A stretch of 64,000 nucleotides of DNA, taken from assembly GCF_018917525.1 (NCBI RefSeq), contig NZ_JAHLOS010000007.1, forward strand, positions 1 through 64,000. The letters are read 5' to 3'. A program made the translations under genes and the position numbers. This document shows, piece by piece, positions 26,974 through 34,245 of this stretch. The notes under the pieces were generated by a model, which was not told the origin of the DNA, searched no databases, and saw only the letters and a list, made by a program, of their open reading frames with translations. Origin of the DNA: Enterococcus raffinosus. Its GTDB lineage: Bacteria; Bacillota; Bacilli; Lactobacillales; Enterococcaceae. Numbering within the stretch: position 1 is the stretch's first letter; each line of letters starts with the position of its first letter.

Positions 26974-27687
26974 TTAACGCGATAAAACAAATTGCTGAAA
27001 TTGCTCATGAAAGGAAGTGTGAAATTTTTTACTGATTGGTAATTTTTCGCCTTCTTTTAAATAGACAAAATTACTCTCCACTGTACTCAAGCTCTCCAAG
27101 TTGATAATGATCGAATTGTGGATCTGAGCAAAAAGAATTCCCTTTACTTGTTCCCGCGCATCCTTCAAGGTTCCATAGTATTCATAGGTCTGTCCATCAG
27201 TTGTATGCAGAAAAATTTTTCGTCCGGAGCTTTCAACGTAACGAATTTGATTCAAGAAGAACGTATAGATTTTCTTTTGCGACACGAATTGAAAAACGCC
27301 CTTACGTTTTTGCAAATAGCGAACCGCTGAGGATAAAATGCTTAAGGCCTTTTCAGGATCAAAGGGCTTAATGATAAATTGAAAAGCCAAGACTTCAAAA
27401 GCCTCTGACATCAATTCCGCGTGACTGGTCATAAAGATAATCACCGCATCAGAATCCACTTCTCGAATTCTCGCAGCTGTTTTTAAGCCATCAGTCCCCT
27501 CCATTTCGATATCCAATAAATACATATGGAAATAATTAGGAGACTGCGCCAAAAAATCCAATAAACGATCCCCCGAAAAAAAGACTTCCGTGCTGTATTT
27601 ATTGGTTTCGCCATGGAAGACTTGTTCAACTAATTTTTCAATTTGACCGCTCATCAAGCGATCATCATCACAGATTGCAATATTCAT
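26974..27687 (-). CDS. LytTR family response regulator (AgrA/ComE type)
   Basis: About 237 aa. The receiver domain carries the acidic CDDD pocket and the phospho-Asp in YLLDIEMEGTDG. The C-terminal LytTR DNA-binding domain (from about residue 135) contains QIRYVESSGRKIFLHT and QIHNSIIINLESL. The AAAAGGAG site fits ATG 27687 better than 27693. It heads a unit with the kinase and perhaps the GyrI-like gene. Confidence 0.88.
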   Translation of the reverse strand: MNIAICDDDRLMSGQIEKLVEQVFHGETNKYSTEVFFSGDRLLDFLAQSPNYFHMYLLDIEMEGTDGLKTAARIREVDSDAVIIFMTSHAELMSEAFEVLAFQFIIKPFDPEKALSILSSAVRYLQKRKGVFQFVSQKKIYTFFLNQIRYVESSGRKIFLHTTDGQTYEYYGTLKDAREQVKGILFAQIHNSIIINLESLSTVESNFVYLKEGEKLPISKKFHTSFHEQFQQFVLSR

Positions 27688-27824
27688 ACCCATCTCCTTT
27701 TTGATAACGTTTCCTCTAGTATACCTGAGAATTCTAGCCAGTTGTTTTTCAAATTGGAACTATTGCAATCAAATCTCTGATTTTTTTCTTAAAAATTGGT
27801 TTAATCGTCAACTCATAAGAAAAA

Positions 27825-27846
27825 GCTGCCGCATTTTTGCGACAGC
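27825..27846 (-). terminator. terminator of the TerC-family gene
   Basis: GCTGTCGCA pairs with TGCGGCAGC around a 4-nt loop, followed by five T on the minus strand. Confidence 0.85.
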
Positions 27847-27859
27847 CTCATGAACACTC

Positions 27860-28513
27860 TTATGATTTTTTCCGATTAAATAGGAAATACATTCCCGCCA
27901 ACAACACACATGAAGCTAGCGATACAATATGTCCGTTGCTTAGCCCTCGCAATAAGTGATGAATGAAATGATCCTCCACCAGCATAGTACCTGCCGTGTA
28001 CGCGATCAATAAAGCACCCACCCAGATTAACCAAGGGAATCGATCCATCAATTTCAAAATAACTTGACTACCGAAAATAACAATCGGAATACTGATAATC
28101 AAACCTAAGACAGCTAACATAAAGTGCCCGTCAGCGACACCAGCGATCGCCAAAACATTATCCAGACTCATCACCAGATCCGCAATGATGATCGTTCGAA
28201 TCGCTGATAAAAGTGTCGTTTCGCTTTTGACTTCAGCCTCTTCCCCATTTGATTTCAGCAAATCATAGGCAATATAAAACAACAAGATAGCTCCAATGAT
28301 CTTCACATAAGGCACCGTCAATAGCTCAACTGCGATCAGCATCAACAAAATTCGCAAAATGACAGCACCAGCAGTCCCAATCACGATCGCCTTATTTTGT
28401 GATGAAGCTGGCAGTTTTCGGGTTGCAAGAGCAATCACCACCGCATTATCACCACTTAATACTAAATTCAATACAATGATCGAAAGAATCTTCGATAGAA
28501 TTGCAATACTCAT
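27860..28513 (-). CDS. TerC family integral membrane protein (YceF/YkoY-like)
   Basis: A 217-aa protein with about seven helices and the family hallmarks LVLSGDNAVVIALATRKL near the N-terminus and ADLVMSLDNVLAIAGVADGH in the middle, each with an Asp-Asn pair. Bacillus TerC proteins help load Mn2+ onto exported enzymes. That would fit with the Mn-responsive ATPase elsewhere in this window, but no riboswitch precedes this copy. It appears to be a single-gene unit. Confidence 0.82.
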   Translation of the reverse strand: MSIAILSKILSIIVLNLVLSGDNAVVIALATRKLPASSQNKAIVIGTAGAVILRILLMLIAVELLTVPYVKIIGAILLFYIAYDLLKSNGEEAEVKSETTLLSAIRTIIIADLVMSLDNVLAIAGVADGHFMLAVLGLIISIPIVIFGSQVILKLMDRFPWLIWVGALLIAYTAGTMLVEDHFIHHLLRGLSNGHIVSLASCVLLAGMYFLFNRKKS

Positions 28514-28615
28514 TTACTTGTCTCCTCAGTTTTAAACATTTATCTTGTCTAAAATATCACTTTTTACTGAAAAAAACATGAAAATGCACGAATTATTTGG
28601 TTTGAGAATTTCTTT

Positions 28616-29038
28616 TTAACGTAACAAAGGCAAGCTCCCCGTCAGCTTATTAACCTGCTTCTTACTTCCAAAAAGCGTTAACCCAAAATAATCGATTGCA
28701 GCTTCAGGAACCTGGGTCATTTTCTCGATGTACTCACCGTAAGTTTTGCAGCCTTGGGCCACATCAAAAAAATCAACGACTGTTAGTTGTTCGAAATTCG
28801 GTTCATACAAACGCTCTCGCATATCTCGTAAAAAATCGCGATTGCCTTTTAAGATCGGGATTGGAAATTCGATGATTCCTTGATGACGATAACCGGTCTG
28901 GTCGATGACATCCTGACCAACAACTTCAGGAAATAATTTCCCAATCGTCACACCCATAACGGCCGTACTGTTCGCAATAATCCCCTGAGGCATTGTTTCA
29001 TCTACAACCATGACACATTTTAACTCATTTGCTGGCAT
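28616..29038 (-). CDS. DUF2000 family protein
   Basis: About 140 aa. The segments LKCVMVVDETMPQGIIANSTAVM, GYRHQGIIEFPIPILKGN and a C-terminal YFGLTLFGSKKQVNKLTGSLPLLR are those of the DUF2000 family. Starts at TTG 29062 and ATG 29050 are possible, but GAGGAAG best fits ATG 29038. It overlaps the end of the AraC-type gene upstream, so the two are coupled. DUF2000 genes commonly follow AraC regulators. Function is unknown. Confidence 0.75.
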   Translation of the reverse strand: MPANELKCVMVVDETMPQGIIANSTAVMGVTIGKLFPEVVGQDVIDQTGYRHQGIIEFPIPILKGNRDFLRDMRERLYEPNFEQLTVVDFFDVAQGCKTYGEYIEKMTQVPEAAIDYFGLTLFGSKKQVNKLTGSLPLLR

Positions 29039-29843
29039 CTTCTTCCTCATTTCCTTTCGCAAAAATACTGCGATATTGATTAGGGGTCAAGCCGATGAAG
29101 CGACTGAAATAATTGGTAAAGTGGCTCTGATCATAAAAACCGGTCCGATCCGCAGTTTCGATTAAGCTGCAGCCTTGCTCCAACATTTCCTTGGCTTTCA
29201 CGATCCGATAAGTCTCAAGATAACGATAGGGTGTAATGCCCTTTTCTCGTGTAAACTGCCGAACCAATGAATGCTTATTGAGATGAACCAATTTACAAAG
29301 CTGATCCAACGTGATCTTCTGGTCGTAATGAGCTTCTAGATACTCACAGATGACAGCAATTGGTTCTGGTGCCGGCAGCATTTGATCCTGCGCTTCCTGT
29401 GCGTAGTTCTGCAAAAGTTCCTCAATCAATAAAATGAACAGCGTTTCTTTCTCAGACTTATCGCCTTCATTCATGAGTAGCTGATGCAATCGACTAAAAT
29501 CCTCAGCCAACACTGTTTGACTCTGCATCGGTTCAAGAAATTTTGGCAGCTCCGTTCCTGTAAAGGGCTGAAAAATTTCCTTTTTAAGATTGATACAATG
29601 ATAAGTAAGTCGACTACCATCGATTCCTTCGCAGCTGTGATTGTCATAGGGATTAAAGGTCAGCAAATCACCCGGTTCAAGTGCATAAGGCTGATTATTT
29701 ACAACCATCGTTCGGCGACCTTCTTCAATCAGTCCGACTACATAGTAATCGTGGAAATGATTGGGAAAATTTTGCGTTACACCAGTAAAGGAATAGGCTT
29801 CAATCCCGAGATCCTCGTCATAACAAATAATTTTCTGATTCAA
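29025..29843 (-). CDS. AraC family regulator with N-terminal cupin
   Basis: A 272-aa protein. The N-terminal sugar-binding cupin has NFPNHFHDYYVVGLIEEGRR and YALEPGDLLTFNPYDNHSC. The C-terminal double HTH has ITLDQLCKLVHLNKHSLVRQF and SLIETADRTGFYDQSHFTNYF, ending in GLTPNQYR. It is co-transcribed with the DUF2000 gene. The target genes are not evident beyond that pair. Confidence 0.85.
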   Translation of the reverse strand: MNQKIICYDEDLGIEAYSFTGVTQNFPNHFHDYYVVGLIEEGRRTMVVNNQPYALEPGDLLTFNPYDNHSCEGIDGSRLTYHCINLKKEIFQPFTGTELPKFLEPMQSQTVLAEDFSRLHQLLMNEGDKSEKETLFILLIEELLQNYAQEAQDQMLPAPEPIAVICEYLEAHYDQKITLDQLCKLVHLNKHSLVRQFTREKGITPYRYLETYRIVKAKEMLEQGCSLIETADRTGFYDQSHFTNYFSRFIGLTPNQYRSIFAKGNEEEDASK

Positions 29844-29893
29844 CGTCTCGCCCCCTTTCTTTTCCTATTGTAACAAGTTGGCTGATGCAGTGC

Positions 29894-29921
29894 TTGGAAG
29901 ATATTGACTTTATGGTATGAT
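29894..29921 (+). promoter_or_regulatory. predicted promoter of the DNA alkylation repair gene
   Basis: TTGGAA (29894-29899), a 16-nt spacer and TATGAT (29916-29921). The in-frame ATG at 29917 lies inside this -10 box and so cannot be the translation start. Confidence 0.6.
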
Positions 29922-29952
29922 CGAATCAAAGATAAAATGGAGGCGAATACAT

Positions 29953-30681
29953 TTGAAGCATAAAGACCATTACGACGATCAATATATTTTAGAGCTATCA
30001 GAAAAATTGACACGAGTCATGCCTGATTTTGATAAGGAAGCTTTTTCTAGTTCTCTGATCGGCAAACTGGAGGATAAGGAATTGTTTGCCCGCTTTGATT
30101 TTATTGTTGATGCGCTAGAAACAAATCTTGGATCAGACTATCGAGAAAATCTCCAAGCCTTCTACCAGATTCTCGGACCGGAGTTAGAACAATCAACCGG
30201 AATGTTCAGCTTTGGCTGGTGGCTATGGCCGATCGGTCGTTATGTGGAACGACATGGAAATAAAGATTGGAAAGCTTCTTTGGCTTTTTTGAAAGAATTG
30301 ACCAAACGTTTTACTGGTGAATACGCGATCCGGCCTTTATTAAAAGAACATCCGCAAGAAGTGATGGATGAATTGATCGACTGGAGTAACGATCCGAATG
30401 TTCACGTGCGTCGACTAGCCTGTGAAGGAGTGCGAACTCGTCTGCCGTGGTCTGAAAAACTCTATATCGCTTTGGAGGAATTTGATCGTTATGCTGCAAT
30501 TCTTACAAATTTGAAGGACGATCCTGAAAAATTTGTACAAAAAAGTGTCGGAAATAATCTCAATGATCTCTATAAAGATGCTCCGGAAAAAGCTGACTTT
30601 CTTATTAGCGAATGGCAAAAAACACCTACTACAAAAGCACAGGAATGGATCATCAAGCACGGACGCAGAAATCAAAAATAA
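29953..30681 (+). CDS. DNA alkylation repair protein (HEAT-repeat AlkC/AlkD-like)
   Basis: About 242 aa, all-helical. The pattern GWWLWPIGRYVERHG, YAIRPLLKEHPQEVM, SNDPNVHVRRLACEGVRTRLPW and EKFVQKSVGNNLNDL is typical of AlkC/AlkD-type HEAT-repeat glycosylases. These excise positively charged alkyl-purines such as N3-methyladenine. The TTG start at 29953 has GGAGG 8 nt upstream; the longer ATG 29917 reading is excluded by the promoter. It is monocistronic and ends in a strong terminator. Confidence 0.8.
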   Translation: MKHKDHYDDQYILELSEKLTRVMPDFDKEAFSSSLIGKLEDKELFARFDFIVDALETNLGSDYRENLQAFYQILGPELEQSTGMFSFGWWLWPIGRYVERHGNKDWKASLAFLKELTKRFTGEYAIRPLLKEHPQEVMDELIDWSNDPNVHVRRLACEGVRTRLPWSEKLYIALEEFDRYAAILTNLKDDPEKFVQKSVGNNLNDLYKDAPEKADFLISEWQKTPTTKAQEWIIKHGRRNQK

Positions 30682-30693
30682 CGATAGACACAA

Positions 30694-30726
30694 AAAGCTT
30701 CCTTCAAAAATATTGAAGGAAGCTTT
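30694..30726. terminator. bidirectional terminator
   Basis: A 14-bp perfect stem, AAAGCTTCCTTCAA (30694-30707) with TTGAAGGAAGCTTT (30713-30726), separates the convergent repair gene and the LPXTG protein gene. Confidence 0.9.
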
Positions 30727-30732
30727 CTCATA

Positions 30733-32394
30733 TTAATTTACTTTTTTTGCTCGTTTCATTACGAAGGCTAAAAGTACCATAATCCCACCGATCATAGTAA
30801 CCAATAAACTACTTGATTCTTCACCGGTTTTCGGTAGCTGCTTGCTGCTTTGAGTGCGTGTAGGAACAGTCTTAGTACTTGTCACATTATTTCCTGTACC
30901 TGCTACATTTTTGGTTTCATCGTTTGTTTTAGTTGGCTCTTCTGTCGAGCGATTTTTTACAGTCAAAGTGATTGTCTTAGTACTCGTTTCACCTTCTGGT
31001 GTAGAAGCGTAAAACTCAATAGTGTGCTCGCCAGCTTCAACTAGCGTATTGTCCGCAACTTTTACTTTGATCTCGCCATTCGTTACTTTGAAACCGTCGA
31101 TCGTATCCGCTGAATTTTCTGTTTTGGCCCAGGCCATGATCATTTCTTCATCTAATTTATCGCCGACATACATCACTTTGTTTTCAACTAAAATGTTTGG
31201 TGTACGTTTCTCAGCTTTTTCTTTTACTGTAACATCCATTGTTTTCGTAGTCGTCGCATCTGATGCTGCTAATGCTGTATAGGTCACTTTATAGTTACCG
31301 GCTTTCGTTGCATCGACAGTTGATTCCGCCCATACACCGACACCGCCTGCTGCGCTTGCTTTGGTAAGTGCATCTTCCTTGCCCGACGCATTCAACACAT
31401 GTGCTTGTGCAAAGCTGTAAGGATCAAACGCTTGACCGACCTCAAGGCTTAATGAGGCTTGCACATCTAATCGAATCGTATCATTCGTATCAAGTATGGT
31501 AATGTTCACGACTTTTTTAGTCACCGTATTGTATTCAGAAACTACCGAAATCTCAACTGCAAGCTTTCCAGGCTTATCCGTCGAATGATGTCCAGCTACT
31601 ACAATATTAGCTGTGGCAGTAGGTACGATACTTCCGTCAGGTTTTCTAACCACGACATGTTCACGAATCGCTTGGATGTAGTCACTGCCTTTTGGTAAAT
31701 TAAAATCTGCAATCTCAAGCTCGTACATACCGATATCATCTTCAATCACTCGGATAATAACACTCTGAGTAGCTGTATTTCCTTGCGAATTCGTCACGGA
31801 ATATGTCAAAAGATATTCACCAACGGTATTAATGTCCACTGTTCCAGTGACTGTAATCTTCGAGGTTAAATCTCCGTCGGTCTTATCGCTAGCACTAACA
31901 CCTTGCTTAGGATCAAAGCTGCTGCCCTTACGAATACTTTGGGTCGGCAGAATATTGATCGCAGGGTGTGTGTCTGTCGGGTTATTTGGTGGAAATGGAT
32001 TTACATCTAACGGCTTCACTTCTTTTTTCTCTGTCTCCACTGTTGATGTGATTGTTTCTTTTCCTGCGTCAGCTGCTGTAGCTGTCTCTGTTTTTGGCTT
32101 TTCAACTGGGTTCACAGTACTGTTTTCAGTGGCTGGCTTCGTTGCCGTATTTCCAGTGTTTTGGCTACTCTCAGTTGTTGTGTTGGGTACTTCAGCTTTT
32201 TGGCTTGAACCTGTGGGATTTTCTTTCACAGGTGCAGCAATACTTGGCTGAGTTTTAGCTGCTTCCTCTACAGTTTTCCCCATTTCGCTAGTTGCTGTTT
32301 GAGGCTCTTCTGTCGCAAGTGCCGTTGGTGCAGCAAGTAAGGCAGGTACTAACAATCCCGCAAGTGCTGCACATGTTAATTGTTTTCTTTTCAT
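30733..32394 (-). CDS. LPXTG-anchored surface protein with Ig-like/DUF5011-type repeats
   Basis: A 553-aa cell-wall protein. A Sec signal peptide (about residues 1-28, ALATEE) is followed by a Thr/Glu/Pro-rich low-complexity region to about residue 140. Then come at least three Ig-like domains of about 80-90 aa (for example GSSFDPKQGVSASDKTDGDL and VGEYLLTYSVTNSQGNTATQ). A short linker and the sortase signal LPKTGEE at residue 520 follow, with a hydrophobic helix and a KRAKK tail. It is likely an adhesin or stalk. It has its own AT-rich upstream region. Confidence 0.85.
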   Translation of the reverse strand: MKRKQLTCAALAGLLVPALLAAPTALATEEPQTATSEMGKTVEEAAKTQPSIAAPVKENPTGSSQKAEVPNTTTESSQNTGNTATKPATENSTVNPVEKPKTETATAADAGKETITSTVETEKKEVKPLDVNPFPPNNPTDTHPAINILPTQSIRKGSSFDPKQGVSASDKTDGDLTSKITVTGTVDINTVGEYLLTYSVTNSQGNTATQSVIIRVIEDDIGMYELEIADFNLPKGSDYIQAIREHVVVRKPDGSIVPTATANIVVAGHHSTDKPGKLAVEISVVSEYNTVTKKVVNITILDTNDTIRLDVQASLSLEVGQAFDPYSFAQAHVLNASGKEDALTKASAAGGVGVWAESTVDATKAGNYKVTYTALAASDATTTKTMDVTVKEKAEKRTPNILVENKVMYVGDKLDEEMIMAWAKTENSADTIDGFKVTNGEIKVKVADNTLVEAGEHTIEFYASTPEGETSTKTITLTVKNRSTEEPTKTNDETKNVAGTGNNVTSTKTVPTRTQSSKQLPKTGEESSSLLVTMIGGIMVLLAFVMKRAKKVN

Positions 32395-32812
32395 TTTTTC
32401 TCCCTTTCTCTCTTCTACAAGAGACTTATTTCAACTTAAACCCTTTTTTAAAGCTACTCTCAAATCACATTTAATAAAATCGTTATTTTATATTCCTTCG
32501 AACCTGTTAAAAGCACTTATAAAATAACCGTAATAAAAAAATGATAGTAACTTCTTACAAACGATACCATACAAAAACCATTGAATCAACAACGTTTCCA
32601 ATATTAAATAATCAGCATCATTTTTATTTTATATCATTTTAAAAAACAATAAATAAAGATCCCCTTATTAAAAACAACGTTACTTTTTCTAGTAGAATAA
32701 ATTTACGCAAGAAACAAATTTAATAATTAAACTCCTTTATTCAACCTTTAATTTCAAAACAAGCTTTTTGTCTTAAAAATTTTTGTCATCGTTTTCGAGA
32801 TCAGAGCAAACA
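32395..32812. other. AT-rich intergenic region upstream of the LPXTG gene
   Basis: About 420 bases with very high A+T. I see no gene or structured RNA. ACGTT occurs at 32592 and 32678, but without clear periodicity. The LPXTG gene promoter must lie here, but the many A/T hexamers prevent a confident choice. Confidence 0.4.
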
Positions 32813-32854
32813 AAAAAGCGGAAAACAGCTCTAAATAGCCGTCTTCCGCTTTTT
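32813..32854 (-). terminator. terminator of the surface-protein cluster
   Basis: AAAAGCGGAA and TTCCGCTTTT arms, with T-runs, enclose the stop codon of the 71-aa gene. The loop is about 20 nt. Confidence 0.75.
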
Positions 32855-33046
32855 CAAAATCAGTAACAATAATAGTATACAAATCCCTGAGAAAAATAAG
32901 TAAGGATTAAATTGTTCTCCTGTTTTAGGATAATTGGTGGATACTTGAACATTGACAATTTTTGTATCTGGTTTTTCTTGAGAAGAGAAGATTGTCTGCT
33001 CCTTTGCTGTTCCTAATAGTCCAGTGACTTGAATCTCACTTTCCAC
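32831..33046 (-). CDS. 71-aa sortase-signal protein lacking a signal peptide
   Basis: It starts at GTG 33046 with AGGAGG 7 nt upstream. An ATG two bases earlier is in another frame and gives only 11 codons. The product has a short polar N-terminus (SEIQVTGLLGTA), then a linker, YPKTGE at residues 39-44, a hydrophobic helix and LKKRKTAI, which is a complete sortase sorting signal. No signal peptide is encoded, and an in-frame stop lies five codons upstream. It may be a relic of a larger anchored protein or be exported in another way. It is the last gene of the cluster. Confidence 0.6.
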   Translation of the reverse strand: MESEIQVTGLLGTAKEQTIFSSQEKPDTKIVNVQVSTNYPKTGEQFNPYLFFSGICILLLLLILKKRKTAI

Positions 33047-33063
33047 ATAAATGCCTCCTTAGT

Positions 33064-33687
33064 TTAAGGCGTTACAATAGGATTTCCATTCTTATCTAAA
33101 GCTTCAAATGCTAAAGTCAACGTATGAGCTGTCTTTTCAGCGTTCTCTTTGTAATACTCATCTTTAGTAGTTCCAGAATATTGGTATAATGTGTCATTCG
33201 TATAGCCACCATAAGGATCTGTCTCTACATTCAATTTCCCTTGATTATTTGCCAAGGTTAAAAATGCTCTGCTTCCTGAACCTTTCAAGTCAACCTCCTG
33301 ATCAGCAGCTGTGTAATCTTTTCCGCTGATTTTTAATTCGTCAACGTTGTTTAAATTTCCAGAAGTGACAGTAAAATCAGCAACAGAAATCTTCACCCCG
33401 CGACCTGAATTATTCTTAATCGAATAATAAGGTGATTCGATGGTTTTATGCGCTGTTTCTTTTGTTGTATAAAAAATATTGGCCGTATCTAGCGTAACGT
33501 TAATCCAATCGTCAGAATTCTCATCAATATTTGGTGCGTTTTCATCCTCGTTGTCTTGCCCTAATGAGCCGTTGACGGTAATTGATGCAGAACTTTTCCC
33601 ATTCACCTCATCCTCTGCCGCATAAATACTTGCTGCCCCGCCAAATAAAATACTACCTAGTAATAGTCCACTCATAATTTTTTTCAT
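33064..33687 (-). CDS. secreted surface protein, WxL-cluster-like
   Basis: About 207 aa with a Sec signal peptide (cleavage after about SIYAAED). The mature beta-rich domain begins SSASITVNGSLG, followed by an Asp/Glu-rich stretch and INVTLDTANIFYTT...SPYYSIKNNSGRGVKISV. This domain aligns with the C-terminal end of the large protein encoded at 34246-36387 (LDINFPVEVAFYTEKG...AEYSIDNHSSFPVKL). ATG 33687 is preferred over 33702 for RBS spacing. I do not recognise a named family, though layout and beta-strand pattern resemble WxL-type proteins. Confidence 0.6.
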   Translation of the reverse strand: MKKIMSGLLLGSILFGGAASIYAAEDEVNGKSSASITVNGSLGQDNEDENAPNIDENSDDWINVTLDTANIFYTTKETAHKTIESPYYSIKNNSGRGVKISVADFTVTSGNLNNVDELKISGKDYTAADQEVDLKGSGSRAFLTLANNQGKLNVETDPYGGYTNDTLYQYSGTTKDEYYKENAEKTAHTLTLAFEALDKNGNPIVTP

Positions 33688-33715
33688 TTCCCATTTCTCC
33701 ATTCATTTTTTAAAT

Positions 33716-34240
33716 TTATTTTTTGATGTGAATCATAATTTTAGCTGCTACCTCTCCTTTCTTTTCTTTGGTTTTATCATCATATAAAGAGAATTTTGCG
33801 GTTGCCGGATACTCTCCTTTTGATAATCTCTTTTCTAATTTGGCTTCCTTGACCTCGTATCCTGGTTGGATAGCGCCTGATGTATAGATCAATTCCCCAT
33901 TGTCGTTACGAGTAATTTCTACGTTAACTGGATAAGCATTATGTGCTGGGTTCTGGATAATCAATTCACCAGCTTGATCGCTGCTTTCAAAAGTCGCTTC
34001 TGGCGCAATCACCATATTGAATTTACTTCGGTCAACTTTTTCCTGGGCCATTTTCTTTAATTGTGCACTGCTGATTTTAGAAGCATCCTTGTCATCCGGT
34101 AAAAATTCACCACTTATAATTGACACAGGCTTCGCTTCTTCTTTAGTAAAAAAATAGATGCCTACTCCAGCCAAAGCTAATAATAATAGGAGTAAGACTA
34201 CGAGCCTTTTTTTCTTATCTTTTTGTTTTTCCTGTTCCAC
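33716..34240 (-). CDS. membrane-anchored extracellular protein of the surface cluster
   Basis: A 174-aa protein. A cytoplasmic KQKDKKKR tail is followed by one membrane helix (about residues 13-31) and an extracellular beta-sandwich that includes FNMVIAPEATFES, NPAHNAYPVNVEITR, GELIYTSGAIQPGYEV and GEYPATAKFSLYD. Similar small proteins accompany surface-adhesin clusters in streptococci and enterococci, possibly as chaperones or docking proteins. The start is GTG 34240. It lies 5 nt after the large adhesin gene. Confidence 0.6.
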   Translation of the reverse strand: MEQEKQKDKKKRLVVLLLLLLALAGVGIYFFTKEEAKPVSIISGEFLPDDKDASKISSAQLKKMAQEKVDRSKFNMVIAPEATFESSDQAGELIIQNPAHNAYPVNVEITRNDNGELIYTSGAIQPGYEVKEAKLEKRLSKGEYPATAKFSLYDDKTKEKKGEVAAKIMIHIKK

Positions 34241-34245
34241 TAAGA

